From Taeniopygia guttata (lineage: Eukaryota > Chordata > Aves > Passeriformes > Estrildidae): a DNA stretch of 64,000 nt. Within the stretch, counting starts at the first letter, position 1. Each line of letters opens with the position of its first letter. A program made the translations under genes and the position numbers. The notes under the pieces are model-generated. The model was not told where the DNA came from. It ran no database searches and worked only from the letters and a program-made list of their open reading frames with translations. The stretch covers positions 61,937,501 to 62,001,500 of the forward strand of contig NC_133027.1 of NCBI RefSeq assembly GCF_048771995.1. The letters run 5' to 3'. This document shows positions 1 to 36,700 of this stretch, in pieces.

Positions 1-430
1 TCCCTTCAGATATTCAAAGACATTGATGAGGTCCCCATAGTCATCTCTTCTCAAGGCTGAACAGGTCAAGCTTCCTCAGCCTTTCCTCATAAGAGAGATG
101 CTCCAGTCCCTTAATCAGCTTTGTAGCCGTCCTTTGGATCTGCTCCAAGGGTTCCATGTCTCTCTTTTGCTGAGGAGCACAGATCACAGCTCTCCAGATG
201 AGGCCTCACCAGGGCTGAGCAGAGGGGCAGGATCATCTCCCTCAAACTGCTGGCAGTGCTTTTCCTGATGCACCCAGGATGCCATTGGCCTTCTTGGTCA
301 CCAGGACCCACTGCTGACTCATGGACAGCTTGTCATCCACCAAGACTCCCAGGTCCTTCTCTGCAGAGCTGCTTCCCAGCAGGTCAATCCCCAGCCTGTA
401 CTGGTGCCTGGGGTTAGCATTTCTGCTAAC
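1..430 (-). repeat. CR1 LINE fragment, antisense, truncated, runs off left edge
   Basis: The minus strand reads as the C-terminal end of a CR1 reverse-transcriptase ORF. It includes [31 protein letters not shown] and KKANGILG, followed after frame breaks by [18 protein letters not shown] sequence. The plus strand shows the familiar antisense CR1 words about sorting out a block of CTCAGCCTTTCCTCATAAGAG. It is broken by frameshifts and stops, so it is a dead copy inside an SNX9 intron. CR1 homology fades near 425-430; the true 3' end lies left of the window. Confidence 0.88.
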
Positions 431-3400
431 CTGCACACTTACAGTGCCATGTGGCACACGTGTGTTGCACAGTCTCCTGCACCACAGTAAGGGGATTACT
501 GCAATATGTAGTTTCCTTCCTGAGGGTGGTTTTTTGTTGTTGTTGTTGTTGTTGTTGTTTTTTGGGGTTTTTTTGTTTGGTTGGTTTTTTTTTCCCCTCA
601 CCAAGTTCAAGCTCTTCTTTAAAGAAGAATCATGGACATTTGTAATTGGAAGTGATAAACTGAAAATACCCAGTAACACTCTTCAATTCCTCAAAAATAA
701 AAAACAGAAGACAACTAGGGACACCCCTCTCCTCTGTTTCCAAACAAAATAGAGCACTTTTCCCAAAAAAGAAGGATAAAACCTTGTTTAATCTTTGTAG
801 CTGGATCCTGAGGTGTCTAGATGACACTAGACAACATCAAAGAGGAACAGGGAGTCTTTCTTCTCTTTCTGGCATTGCTGTGATTGCTACTTAGAAAACT
901 GTCTGAAATTTGTCATCTGTGTTTCAATAAGAAACCATTAAGAATTGAAATCAGCTTAAGAGAAGACAAGGATATAAAGAAGTGACTTGATTGCCATTTA
1001 CATGTGCAGGTGTGAGTAACAAAAACAGAAGCCTGAGAGAGCTCCATTGAATAAATTATACAGGATTTTTAGTGTCTGAAAGTTGAAACTAAGCAAACTT
1101 TAATTAAAAAAAAATAAATTTTCTTGAAGCAGTCAGGGTGACAATAGATGTGTTTTCCCTCCCCTCATCCCATCACTTGAGTATTCTTTACTCAAGTCTA
1201 AATTATGTATCTTTCTAAAACACCATTCCATACTTCAAAGATGGATTCTTTTGCGCTGAATCCGGAGATGATAGATGGAAATCCCGTGCCTGCACTGTGC
1301 ACAAGAAATGCAGCCCCTAGCCCAGTTTGGTTGTGAATAACCTTATAGGTAAGGAAATGGGATTTGAAACAGGAAAAGAACAAAAAACTAATGGCTCTAC
1401 TCATGGTACTATCTCAGTTTGTCCACTGGTGGTTTAGATTTATTTCCTGCTGAAAACAAGGAGTGTCCAGTGGGTGTGTCTGGGCTTTGTGTTGTTTGTG
1501 GGCTGGCAAAGCGCAGTCCTCTGCAGAGTTATGAAGGGGGCACTGGGGCTGGTAGTGGAGGTGTTGGATGATGGTTTCCTCAGGAAGGAAATGAGAAGAC
1601 AAGAGTGGCTGAGGGACAAATGGGTTCCTAGGACAGCATTACTGCAGCTTCCTTGCCAGCTGTTTTTGGAGGTCATGTTGCTTTCAAGTATTTATCTGTG
1701 GGAACATTCTAGTATCTAAGTCCATAAAGGTGGTTATTCCTTAAAATCTAGTCTATCTCCACTTTTGCTTTTCCTAGAGGATTTCTTTAAGGATGTTTAT
1801 GTTATACTATAGAAAAGAGGCCTTCCTTCAGAAGTGGAAGAAATGCCCTGGACTACAATGCTCTACCAAGAAGAAAGCTTAGCCATAAAATATTGTGGGT
1901 ATGGCAGCTACTTCAGTGTTCTGCTAATATGCACACTTACTCTATCTTAAACAGCATAGCAAATGCAGTTCTGTGATTGCTGCAGAGTGGGCTTTTAGCC
2001 CTACATCTTTCTTCATGGAGAAAAACACTTAATTTTTAAGGTGTCTGTCTATATACTCAGTTGTTTGGGTTTTTTAAAAATGTATCTGTCAGAGACTATT
2101 ATCTAAAGAACTTAAGTTTAGTGTAATGTCTGAGTATGCTTAAGGCTTTGTTTCCATGCAGGTAACTAAGGCAGCTGTAAAACTGGAGAGGTAGGTTAAT
2201 TCCTGTGAGATATTCGGCTGAGTCACCTTGACTTTTCTTGTGTTTTCTGCCATTGCTCTGTGCTGTCTGTCTCTTTTAAACCATTCTTCAAGAGCATAAC
2301 ACTTCTCATTGAAGTTTTAGCTGTCCTGAACTTCCCTTGATCTGATCAGGCTTATTTTTGCTGCTTACTCCAGCGTGGCTTCTGTCTCTGAGTAGATTTC
2401 AAGGTGTATTTCTTACAGTTGGAGGTCATTATTTTTGATGGCACAGTTAACCTAGGTCTTTCTGGGGACTTAAATTAGTCTTACAGTCTGAACATTGTGT
2501 TTATTTTGGCTTTTGTCCTTCAGCAGTAGAATGGATCTACTTGTTCATCAGGGGTATGCATTAATATGAAGGAGTCTGCCAGAAAAAAATTAGTTGGCCA
2601 GGAGATCAAATAAAGATTTTTACCCAGGGCAGAGACACCTCAGTGCCTTATCCTTTTCAGTGCTTTACTGTCTATAGCTTTGAATTCTCTGGAAAATAGC
2701 AAATATGTCACTTCTCCCATTTAGTTCATGATTCATTTGGTAAAGATACTGACATTCCACTTCCAAGCTGAGGATTTTTCTCTTGTGGTGGAATTTTTTT
2801 CTCATTCAACTATTATAAGATCTTTAAAAACATACTAGGCTTCTCTCCCCATCCTCCAGGTCCCACCAGTAGTGAATGATCTGTTTCTGTAGTGAATTTC
2901 AGTCTGCCCTTAGTGGAATGTACATTCAGTAATGGTTCCCTCTGTTGTCAGTTCCCAACATAGCCCTTTTGTCTTGTTTTTCTCCTAGGACAGTAGGAGT
3001 GAGCAAGTCCCTTGTAGTCTACAAAAGGATGAATCAGCTGCTTTTTAGGAGTATATCCTTGAATTTAATCTCAGTGTACTTGTTTGATGTTACCCTGGGG
3101 AGCAAGGAGATGGAATGTTTCATTTGAAGGCTGATCACTTTCTTAGTTGTGGCATTTCTTTTTGTGTACATTTGAGAAGGCTTGAATACTTGGATATTAG
3201 GTGTACTGTATCAAATTATATTGACTAAATATCAGCTTCTTGCAAGGGCTCTTCAGCTTTCTTGTGATGACTAAGGAGATCAGAGGATTATCAACTTCAA
3301 TTATGGAAAACTAAACCTGTCAGAACATGGCTTGATGCAAAATACTTGAGGTTTAATTATGGTTTATTCAACCAGAGTGAGGCCAGAAATGACCTCTTGT

Positions 3401-6041
3401 ATGAAGATTGTCAGCTGCTGAGATCCACAGAACTGCTCACTAGGGCTGAGATGACCTTTTTAATAACTACTATGTCTTTAGTTGGTCCTCCATGATGCTC
3501 TAGGACCTTGAGGATGGCAGGCCGGATTCCTGAGCCCTTCTCCAGGTTTATTGGTTGTTGACTGCCACTTAGGAGTGTCCACAGTATATGTGTATGCAGG
3601 AAAACATTCCAAGAAAGTTGAAGAGAATCCTGTAAGTGGTCTTTGAAAGTTGTTATCTGCAGATTCCTAGGCCATCTCTTTACTCTCTTCCCCAGTGCTT
3701 CAGAAAGACATGAGGACCCTTTGACTGAAAGGAACAAGGGAGAAAGGACTGAAAGGAGAATAGCATATTCTACCCCTTTTATAGAATATAGGTGATACAC
3801 CTAGGGGTAAGAGCTTACCCCACATCTTTCTTAGACACTTCAGAAGTAAATTTTTCTGATTTGAAGAGTGCTTTTATGTAGGTACATGGAGATAAGACAT
3901 CTGGGAGCACAATTTAAGTAATACATTTCCCTCTGCTGTACAGCATCTGTGTATATCAGCATTTGTCTGTGAGTGTGATGATTACTCTTGACAGTCATTC
4001 TTTAGTAGTGTCAATATTATTGCCTTCCTCTTTTTTTGCAGATTTTAAGGTTTCTTTACCATTTACTTGTGGTACCAGATTTCTTACTAACTACTACAGA
4101 AAAGAGGAAAACTGTACTCAGTCTTTTGGTGATCATGCCACTTCTGGACTTCATTTGCTAGTGATCAGCAAAACATAGATTGCAGAAGTGTTGGAATATT
4201 AATATTATGCAAACTAGTTTTTTCTAGGTGCTCCAAATTTTGTTAGAAGCAACATAATGCCTGTGTGTTTTCATTTAGCCAGGAATGAACTCTGGCTAAT
4301 TCAGAGTGTGGTTATTACTCTTTACATAAACTCATACCAGGTGAAGATAGGAAGAGAGCAGACTGGTGTAAGTTATCTTTGTAATTTGCTCAAAGTAGCA
4401 CTGGGTATCAGCTATCCAAGACTATTGGTCCCCCACTGAGTCTTGTTCTTGCATCAGTTTCATCCTCAAAAAAAAAAAGTTCCCAGGCTATCACTATAGA
4501 AGCTTTCCACATAATCTGTCTCCCTTCTCTCAATTCCTGGAGACCTACTGACACTTGTGAGTCTTGTGAATGGCGATTTTTCTCCCCAGCTTGGGGGCTT
4601 GGTCTTAATTTCCAGATCCTGGAAGGAATTGTGAACCTAAATATATAAATGTGTTATGTGATAACATAATTTTTGAGTCTTTATGATTTGATAGTGTCTA
4701 TGAAATCTGACTATCAGATGACTTTATTTGAGGAAAAGCTAAAGGGAAACTTCTTATTCATAGTAGAATATTAAAATAAATGGGAGGAGAGAATATTTAG
4801 TGGAGAAAATTGGGATGTGGAGTAGCTGTACTTTTTTTGTGTAAGACACACAACATTTTTGCAACTAATAATTTAGTTTTTACTGGGAGTTTTATTAAAT
4901 TTCCTGTATTGGCAAGTGTTCTAAGATACATGTAAATGTTGTAGTCTAATAGTAATTAATTTATATAAGGCACTTGTTTTATATGCTTCTTCATGGTAAA
5001 AATAATGCTCTAGCATCAGTAGGATTTGAGACTTCTTTTTACAAAGCTCAGTTTCTCCCTCTGCTGAGCAAGACAAGCCTTCTCAGCTTTCTTTACTTTC
5101 CTTCCTCTTCACTTTCTTCCTCCTACACCTTGGATGTGTGGGTTTCGATATGTGTGCAGTTTTTTCTTTCTGCAGCAAGTCTCTGCACTAAGTGTCTGGA
5201 GTAGACTACACTTAACTAGTCAATGCTTTCTCAAAGTGTACTGTTAAAATCAAGGAGCTGAGCAGGATGCTAAGCTAGTAAGCCAAGATGAACTTGCCAA
5301 ATGCAGCAGTTAGAGACATATCTGCTCTGCACTCCTTCACTGAGGTTTCCACCTCCACAGCAGCATTAGCAGAAGGGGGTATGTGAGTGCCTTCACCACA
5401 AGCTTATGCTGAGAAAGTAGGTCTACAGGGAGATACCAGACTGTTCTTTGGCAGATGTCTGTTTTCTTCCCTCATCTTCACTGTGAATGAGTTAAGCTGT
5501 GGTAGTGAAGCTCATCAGGTAAGGTTTTAACTCCCTGCCAGTGGTGTGGGTGGGCAATTTATTATTTGCTTTTAGTAAAGCCACTAATCTGAGTTTGATA
5601 AAATGAGTATTTGCAAAAACCTAATTCTTGACTTCTGAGTTCCGGTTTTAAATGTGCTAATTAGCCCATGGCTTTAGGTAATTGATAGTTCACAAGTACC
5701 ATACTTACTAAGGTGTCAGTGTAAAATAATTACCATGGGTGAGATTGCTTCCTAACTCTGTTGCAACAAATAATTTAGTTACCCTGAGGAGAAGCACTCT
5801 TATTAGTATGTATTGGTGTCACATTGCTGGAAAGCTGATCAGTTCTTCCAAGTGCTTGCTGCATGCAAGAGTTGTGTAGCTGGAAATGCAAGATTTGGCA
5901 GCTGCTTCTAAATCAAACAAGTGAAGTGCTGAATGCAAAGCCAGCCTACCAGCAGGACATGAAAGACTTCAAGAAGAAAGTACGTGGTTGTTGTTCGTTT
6001 CTTCAGCAATTCTTCTTTACTTATGTCTTCATACAATGTAG
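431..6041 (+). other. SNX9: SNX9 intron upstream of exon 5 (partial)
   Basis: This is AT-rich sequence with no exon that I can match to the SNX9 SH3 or early linker. It contains the TGT microsatellite and short homopolymer and pyrimidine tracts (for example about 5076-5130). It ends in an acceptor ATGTAG at 6036-6041. Open frames here, including a 129-codon minus-strand one at 3411-3800, show no recognisable domain. Confidence 0.7.
530..560. repeat. (TGT)n microsatellite
   Basis: About eight TGT units run from about 535, followed by T-rich low-complexity sequence to about 590. It sits beside the decayed CR1 copy. Confidence 0.85.
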
Positions 6042-30110
<24,069 letters not shown>

Positions 30111-30175
30111 AGAATAAGAAGTATTCAACAATATAGAACAACTCCAAAGTGCTTTTCTGATGTGGGGGCAATGCT

Positions 30176-30181
30176 AATAAA
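30176..30181 (+). promoter_or_regulatory. SNX9: Proximal polyadenylation signal AATAAA (SNX9)
   Basis: The hexamer lies 66 nt after the stop codon. An oligo(A) stretch starts about 20 nt on, so cDNA ends mapped here could be internal priming. Confidence 0.5.
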
Positions 30182-31766
30182 AACTTATTAGACTTTGCAA
30201 AAAAAAAAAAAAACCCAAAAAAACCCCAAACCAACAAGAATCAGTTGCAAAAAAAAGTATTATTTCAAATTTTACTTTATCAGCCTAAGTCATACAATAA
30301 GGCTTTCCTGTCTTGAAAGCTCTCCCATTTGTTTTATCATTATTTAAATAAAAACATCTATGTAATGCTGTCAGTTATAGGGATCTAAATTATCAAACTG
30401 ATATGTTGCCATGGACTTCACAAAGACTTGTTTGTCAGATGTTCTTCCAAAAATTGTGGATCAACACCAGAGTGATGCATTTGTAGCTTTTTTCCTACAT
30501 GGGAAAGCAGACAAACTTAAGAAATTGACCTAATACTCATTATATCCAGTTGAGCTCTCCAGCAATTCAGTAACCAGGAGGAATTATATTCATGTATGTT
30601 TCTGGCACATGTTTGTGATAATCTCCTGAATGAACGCTTTGTTCTTAAGTTTTGCTTCCCATATGCAGCCATGGCATCCTGCTCTCAGTATGACTTCTGG
30701 TAAATATAAATCATTTTTCCCTCTCTTCTTTTTCCTTATAACTAAATCTTGTTCTTGTGGCACATCACCTCAGAGCTTATGTCAGGCTCACTTTTTCACT
30801 ATGCACTGTGTAAGAAGACAAAATCCAAACAAGGAACGAGCCATTCAGGAAAGTGTGAAAAACAGTTTTCCATACCAGCACTTTGACACCCCCAATGTCA
30901 CGCCATACGGCACTGATGTTTCTCAGTGCTGTACAGGGCCAGCTTCCCCTCTGACAGTTCGTAGTGTTTCAGCAGAGGGGACAATGCCACGTCTAACCCC
31001 AACTAGTAGACATCCCCAAATTCCGATTAAGCTCAGGTCTTCGTGTAGTAGTATGGTGTGCTATTGGTTCAGGTTAACTTTTTGTTGCCTTCTAATGCAA
31101 ACTCAAAGGCGACAAAAGTACTGAATAACATCATTAGTTATTACACAAACTCTGTTCTTTGATCATCATCTTTTATCAAGTGACTCAGTATCCTCCTCCA
31201 TACTACTGAAATACCATTTGAGGCCTTGGCTTTTCACAGAATCAAACCAAAAAAAGCCACCATCAACTGTGTTCACAATGGGCACCAAGTACAGTAATTA
31301 ATTTCTTGCCATAGGCAAGCAGGAAAGCCAAAACGCAGTTTCTACTAGCATGTGCCTAGAAAATAAATATTTTAGTTTAAAAAAAAAAAAAAAAACCAAC
31401 TAAAAAGGCATTTTACCAATAAGCCATTCTAAGTGACGGGTACAGTCTGCCAGTTCAATAGTTGCCTTACTCTGTTTTGCATTGGTGTTACTTTTCTGTG
31501 CTAGAAGGAAAATCTGGGTCTGCCTGAATAACCTGAAACCAAACCAAACCAGACTAAGCCTAAGTCTAGATGCTTCTCAGTGTCACGAGTTTTGTTCACC
31601 TTTTATAAACCTTGTCTTTTTCTCCTCCCAATTTTAGTTTGCTTCCAAAATTCCATAGTGCAGTGTTGTTTGATACAGCCATTTAAATATGTACAAATTG
31701 TAAAGAATGTGTATAAATGTTTTACACCAAATGTAAGATCTGCTTGCATGTAGAAGCAGCTTATAT

Positions 31767-31772
31767 AATAAA
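31767..31772 (+). promoter_or_regulatory. SNX9: Distal polyadenylation signal AATAAA (SNX9)
   Basis: The hexamer is followed within 10-20 nt by a TGTGTACAG GU-rich patch, as expected for a downstream element. Confidence 0.45.
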
Positions 31773-32146
31773 TTGTTACAATGTGTACAGTAAATTCTGA
31801 AATCACTTTTTCAAGCCAGCATTTTTTTAGCATTTGTATATTCACTTTTTGGTAATGAAATCTCTTTGTAACAGACTCTTCATTTGGGAGGGGGAAGGGG
31901 GTTCTTTTTTCCAATCCTTAAATAGCTCCATATGCACTAAAGTTGAAAGCTCTTTATCTTGAATAGATTGTTTTAGAATCTTAAGTGTAAGCTCTGCATT
32001 CCCAGTGCAGGGAAGGCTATGACAGTAGCAACTGTGTCAGATGCAACATTTTGGCAAAAAAAAAAAAAAAACAAAAAAAAAAAACACAAAAAAAATGAAA
32101 ACAACAAACTGTTTAAAGATTTCTAGTAAAATGAAGTTAAACTGAT

Positions 32147-32152
32147 AATAAA
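32147..32152 (+). promoter_or_regulatory. SNX9: Most distal candidate polyadenylation signal AATAAA (SNX9)
   Basis: The hexamer lies in ATAATAAATATTTATG and is followed by TGTATATCC and then a T-rich stretch. It would give a 3' UTR of about 2.05 kb. Confidence 0.4.
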
Positions 32153-33131
32153 TATTTATGTATATCCACCAGACTATTTTATCTTTTATTTTTTTTAAAT
32201 CATCATGTTGGTTTTTAACAGGGTGAATGCAGTATGAGGCAAATCCTCCTGGTAGCGTTTCACCAGCTTACACGGGCCAGCTGAGGGATGAGGAAGCATC
32301 CATGTGTCTTCCATAAAGAAGGCATCCCAACTGGGTGGTATAATAGTGCTAGTGACGGCAAACCAGCAAAGGCTATGCATATGTTGTAAGCTTTCTTTAT
32401 TCAGGTCAGTCCAGCTCATGGTTGATGGAACCCTCCTGACTGCAAATAAGTAGTAGAGCACAGTGCTACTCTGTATTCCTGGCTTTGTGTCAGCATGGTG
32501 TTTATCCAGAATAGAAATTTGATTGTCTTTGATATTTGTTTTTTAAATTAGACATGAATAGTGGCATCGTTCAATAGCATGAGTTGAGGGCAACAGAAAA
32601 TGTGCACACTAAAGATGTAGTCATACAACAGAAATAGCAAGTTAGTGCAAGGCTTGAGCAGTGCTATCCTGTGTTTTGTTTGTCATAGCTGAATAATTAG
32701 TGTCTACAGCATCAACAAGTCTTACTACTGTTTCCCAGCTTACGTTTTCCTTCCAGGGAGAGCCAAACACTGGCATTAGCCCAGTGACTTCATAAAAGAT
32801 ATTAACTGCCCAAGCTGTTTGGTTTAACTTTATACTTTAATTGCTTATTCCGTTACTGCAACTACATCAATTTTTTAAAAATAAAAATGTAGCTGTACAG
32901 AGAGGAAGGATACCTGCATTTCTTATTGGCAATCCAGGATGGTATTAGACTGCAGCAGCAGACTCTGACAGGGTGTGGTTTTGGAGGTGTACTGTTGGCT
33001 GCAACTAGAGAGTTCTTCAATAAGACCTAACTTTACGTGAGTATGGAAATTTTTACACTCCTGAGCAATTCCTGTTTTCTGTGACAAGATAATTGAGAAA
33101 GTTCTACCATAACATATGTTGATTTCTCTCA
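32153..33131. other. Intergenic, unique
   Basis: This is AT-rich sequence with no exon, RNA gene or repeat that I can recognise. Confidence 0.6.
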
Positions 33132-33189
33132 GTGTTCTGATGGTCGGGATGACCCCAAAAGTGTTCTGATGGTCGGGATGACCCCAAAA
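33132..33189. repeat. Perfect 29-bp tandem duplication
   Basis: The unit GTGTTCTGATGGTCGGGATG-ACCCCAAAA occurs at 33132-33160 and again, identical, at 33161-33189. It lies at the low-coordinate edge of the LTR-like block. Confidence 0.97.
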
Positions 33190-33790
33190 GATCGTAGAGA
33201 GTCTATGTTCCCTAGCCCAATGCAGCCAAAGAAGGAGCCTGGAATGCGTCCAGTTGTGCTTTCAAGGTTGTTTCTTTTTTCTTATCTATAACATTCTTTC
33301 TCTGACCTGCTGAGGTATGTCCAGAAAGGAAGCCATGGCCATCTACCCCCGAGCCTCGTGCGGCTCCCACCTTATATACTCAAAACTATGTGAGTATGTT
33401 TACAATTTCTTTGCCAATTCCCATCACCTATGTTAGACTGTGAATCTCAAACCAATAGCAAAGTGCCACCATCACACCAAGTCATGGAGGACAAGACAAA
33501 GGAGAAGGCTAGGACACACCCAAGTTCCTCCATCTTGTACCTGCTTGAACCCCATTCTAAAAATCCCAAAATTCAACTTTTCCTCCCTGTGTTGGTTCAA
33601 ATATCACACTATGAAAACACTTGTGACTTGTAATTCCTCATACAAAATTGACAGCTTTTTCCACAGGCTAAAATTGAAGCCACAGCTGTCTTTGACTTCT
33701 TGCCAAGGTCTCCAAGACCCCTGCCAGGGTCTTGAGACAGCCAGGGCAGCCAGAGGGATGTCCTGGATGCTGATAGACATACACTCAATT
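33132..33790 (-). mobile_element. Probable avian ERV-type LTR fragment, minus orientation
   Basis: The block resembles a common songbird LTR family that I recognise by its word order. On the minus strand, GTATATAAGGTGGGAGCC (33362-33379) looks like an LTR TATA box. It is followed downstream by an A-rich AGATAAGAAAAAAG stretch. Upstream on that strand lies a U3-like segment rich in CAAAAT and CTTGG words. No gag, pol or env coding is present. The subfamily is not determined and the boundaries are approximate. Confidence 0.5.
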
Positions 33791-36700
33791 CTGTAAATCC
33801 TAATTAAGTAATACATCAATTTTACTGTTGCCAAAATTCGTCTAGTTCAGGCTCTTAGAAGGAATTCAGACTAACAGCCTTGAAAAGACAACTCTCACAA
33901 AGGAAAAGATGCATCTCTTGTACTGTGGCTGAGTTTGACATACACCAGACACTCTGCCGGTCTGGATTGGCCAAAATTACTCCCTCCACAGCCTCAGGAA
34001 GTGCAATCCAGCAGCAAGGAAAGCAGTCACTAGGCAAGTGTCCTGCCACTGCTGCTTCTGCCTTTTGTAGGGCTTCCCATGAAGACATGTGCATGCACCA
34101 GGCAGAGGCCGCTTAGTTGGCAAGGGGCAAGGGGGTCTTTGGTCAGTGTTTTTTTCATGTACTTTCCTATAACTCTTCTGCACCTCAGGGAAACCACTTG
34201 AGCAGAAAAAAACCTTTTTTCCTGTCTAAACAACCCTAACAAAAACAACCTTATAGAATTAGAAATATATTGGTTGGCTGGTGACCAATCCGCCCATTCT
34301 GTCACGTGGCAATGTCGATTACACCCATGCTGTTTTAAAGAACATCTGAGTCACAGCTTGGATTAGCTGTTTTTTCCCTTTTTTTTTTTTTTCCTCCGGC
34401 TCTTTGCACTTGAGTTGTGACTCTGAGATTTTGCAGTATCTTTGGGATACTGAATTAAACTGGCTTAATGTCCTTGTCCTGTAAAGAATATGTTTGCCTA
34501 TTTTTAATCTTCTGGGCCTTTTAATCTTTCCTGATTGGCCAGATTTTTTTAAACTATCCTAAATTTTTTGTGTTCCTTCAGGTTCCAGCTAGTATTCTTA
34601 CTGCCTTCCTGCTGAACTTTCTGAACTCTATTTACAGATTTAAAAACTGTTTGCTTCACAATAGGATTTATTAGTTTCTTTGAACTGATGCTGTCTATCT
34701 GAAGCCAGCTTTCCCATTTTTACTAAATATTGTTCTTCCCTTATTCTAACCTGTGGCTGTATTCTGTTAAAATACATTTTTGTATGTCACAGATTTCTGT
34801 CAGGGCTGAAGCAAGACTGCACGTAATACTTACTATTTTCTGTTAGCAACAGACTTCTGCTACCCTTAGTTTTCCTTTTATACCTACCATCTTCAACAAC
34901 TATTAAATTTTAAAATATATTTGCTAATAAACTTGTCATAGCACACATTTGTCTGTTCAAGGTCACTTTTAATTCACATTGCCTTCTGTTGCAATTAAAT
35001 CTCAGTAGATCTCAATCTAAAATTGTTACTCTTCAGTGGTTGTTAGTTTTGTGAAATGTCATTCCCAAAAACTCCAAATATTTGATTAACTGTTTTCCTA
35101 AAAAGTATGTAATTCTAAAGATATAATTAAGTTGCTAGCTCCAAGAGGTTAGAGGCTATCTTAGAAGAATAACAAACAATAGGATTTTAAAAATAACAGA
35201 AAATATAGAAAGATTGTGGGGACTTTTTAAAAAGCAGTTTTAAGTGGTTTGCTTTATTTTGAATTGTATTTTAGTTATTTGACTTTAGTTATTGACCTGT
35301 CCCTATTAAATTGCTTGTCAGAGCATTCCTTCACACCCACCTATGTGATTATGTGATGCCTCAATGACTAATGAGTCTGGTCATTCACAGGAGACACAAA
35401 AATAGTGGGACAGCAGAGTGAAGTTTATAGAATGAGGATTGTAAATAACATGTTATCTTCCTTTTGATAGCAAAGGAGAGGATAAAGGTGTTGAAAACAG
35501 GGCAGTAATAAATTGGAAGACAAGACAAGCCTTTTATTTGTGACCCATTTATAACAGCATATTTGAAGAAAACTAGTCTGTTTAAAAAAAAACAAAACAA
35601 AAACAGTTGTGGATGAAACTGGATACTAAATATAACAGTACTTCCAATGGCAAAGCTAAATATCAGCCTTCATTCAATCTGTAATTATATCAGTATTTAG
35701 GTTTGTTAAGGTACTAGCTGTTGTATTCTATAGCCCTTGGTGTAACGAGTAGTAGCAGTTTCTAGGACTATGAATTATTTGGAATAGTAATTATGTAAAA
35801 TGATTTGCAAATAATATTACCATTTCAGATACAGTTCAAGAAACACAAACTCTTTGTAATATATGTAAACCTAGATAGAAGTTGATCTCCTAATCCTATT
35901 AAATGAAAAGATAAATGTATCACTTCATCATGTTCCGTTTTCTGCTTTGTATTTTGGAAGAAGAGTATCTCCCTGTTCCCATATGATCCTTGTGCATTGC
36001 CTGCTCATCAAGACCTTTTTGGACCCATCAAAATTTATTGCACTTCTGACATACATTGCACTACATTCACTTTGTTGGCATCTCTGAGACCCTGTATCTG
36101 CTGTAGGGCAGGAGAGTGTCATTGATGGTATTTTCTTGCCATTTTATGAGACTCTTGTGAGGGCTTTGGTAAGCACAGCACCCCCTTCAATACTATCAGC
36201 ACTCACTGCAGTACTACAAATCTGAAATATCCGCTGACATTTCTTAAAGTCCCTTAAAATTCTTATATGAGAATCCAAACCTTGTGTTTGGCTGGGGCTT
36301 TTAAACATGTCACTATAATGTCCAATGACAAGCTGAAAACAAAGCCGAAAATGAGAGTGATGCTGTTTATCCAAACTTCATCTATCTATATTTTATTATC
36401 TTTATTATCTTTAATCAAGTTCCAAGCTAAACACAGAATCTTATCACGTTTAGTGTATCCAGTAATTCATCAAGTTAACTCTTGGAAAAGCTGCCTCAAA
36501 AGTAAGGGCCAAACAGAGGTGAGGGTCATTTTTCTAACTGTTGACTAGTTCTGACTAATTGAGTCATATTTTTAAGCTCAGTAAAGATTTTGTTTAAAAA
36601 TTCAACGGCTGGGGTGAAAACTTAAACATAGCATCTGTTGCAATATAGTAGGAAAATATAAACCAGGCTGCTTGCTGCTGGAATGGATTTGCTGAACTTG

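Larger units (their letters stand above)
30111..32152 (+). other. SNX9: SNX9 3' UTR (probable) and immediate downstream
   Basis: Non-coding sequence follows the stop. AATAAA hexamers occur at 30176, 30347, 31362, 31767 and 32147, with genomic A-rich tracts at 30200-30230, 31379-31395 and 32058-32095. The mRNA end cannot be fixed from sequence. 31767 and 32147 are my favoured distal sites, 30176 a proximal one. The 164-codon open frame at 30630-31124 lies within this stretch and looks spurious. Confidence 0.6.

Noticed and set aside
242..679. 145-codon minus-strand frame as a gene
   Set aside because: Its recognisable part is CR1 reverse-transcriptase sequence; the rest is the TGT microsatellite read as Asn/Lys runs.
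1..6041. SNX9 SH3-domain exons in the left part
   Set aside because: I looked for the ALYDF-like and WLEGR-like signatures expected of SNX9 exons 1-4 and found none; they must lie upstream of the window.
30630..31124. 164-codon plus-strand frame downstream of SNX9
   Set aside because: It lies in the probable 3' UTR, has no domain and no separate promoter.
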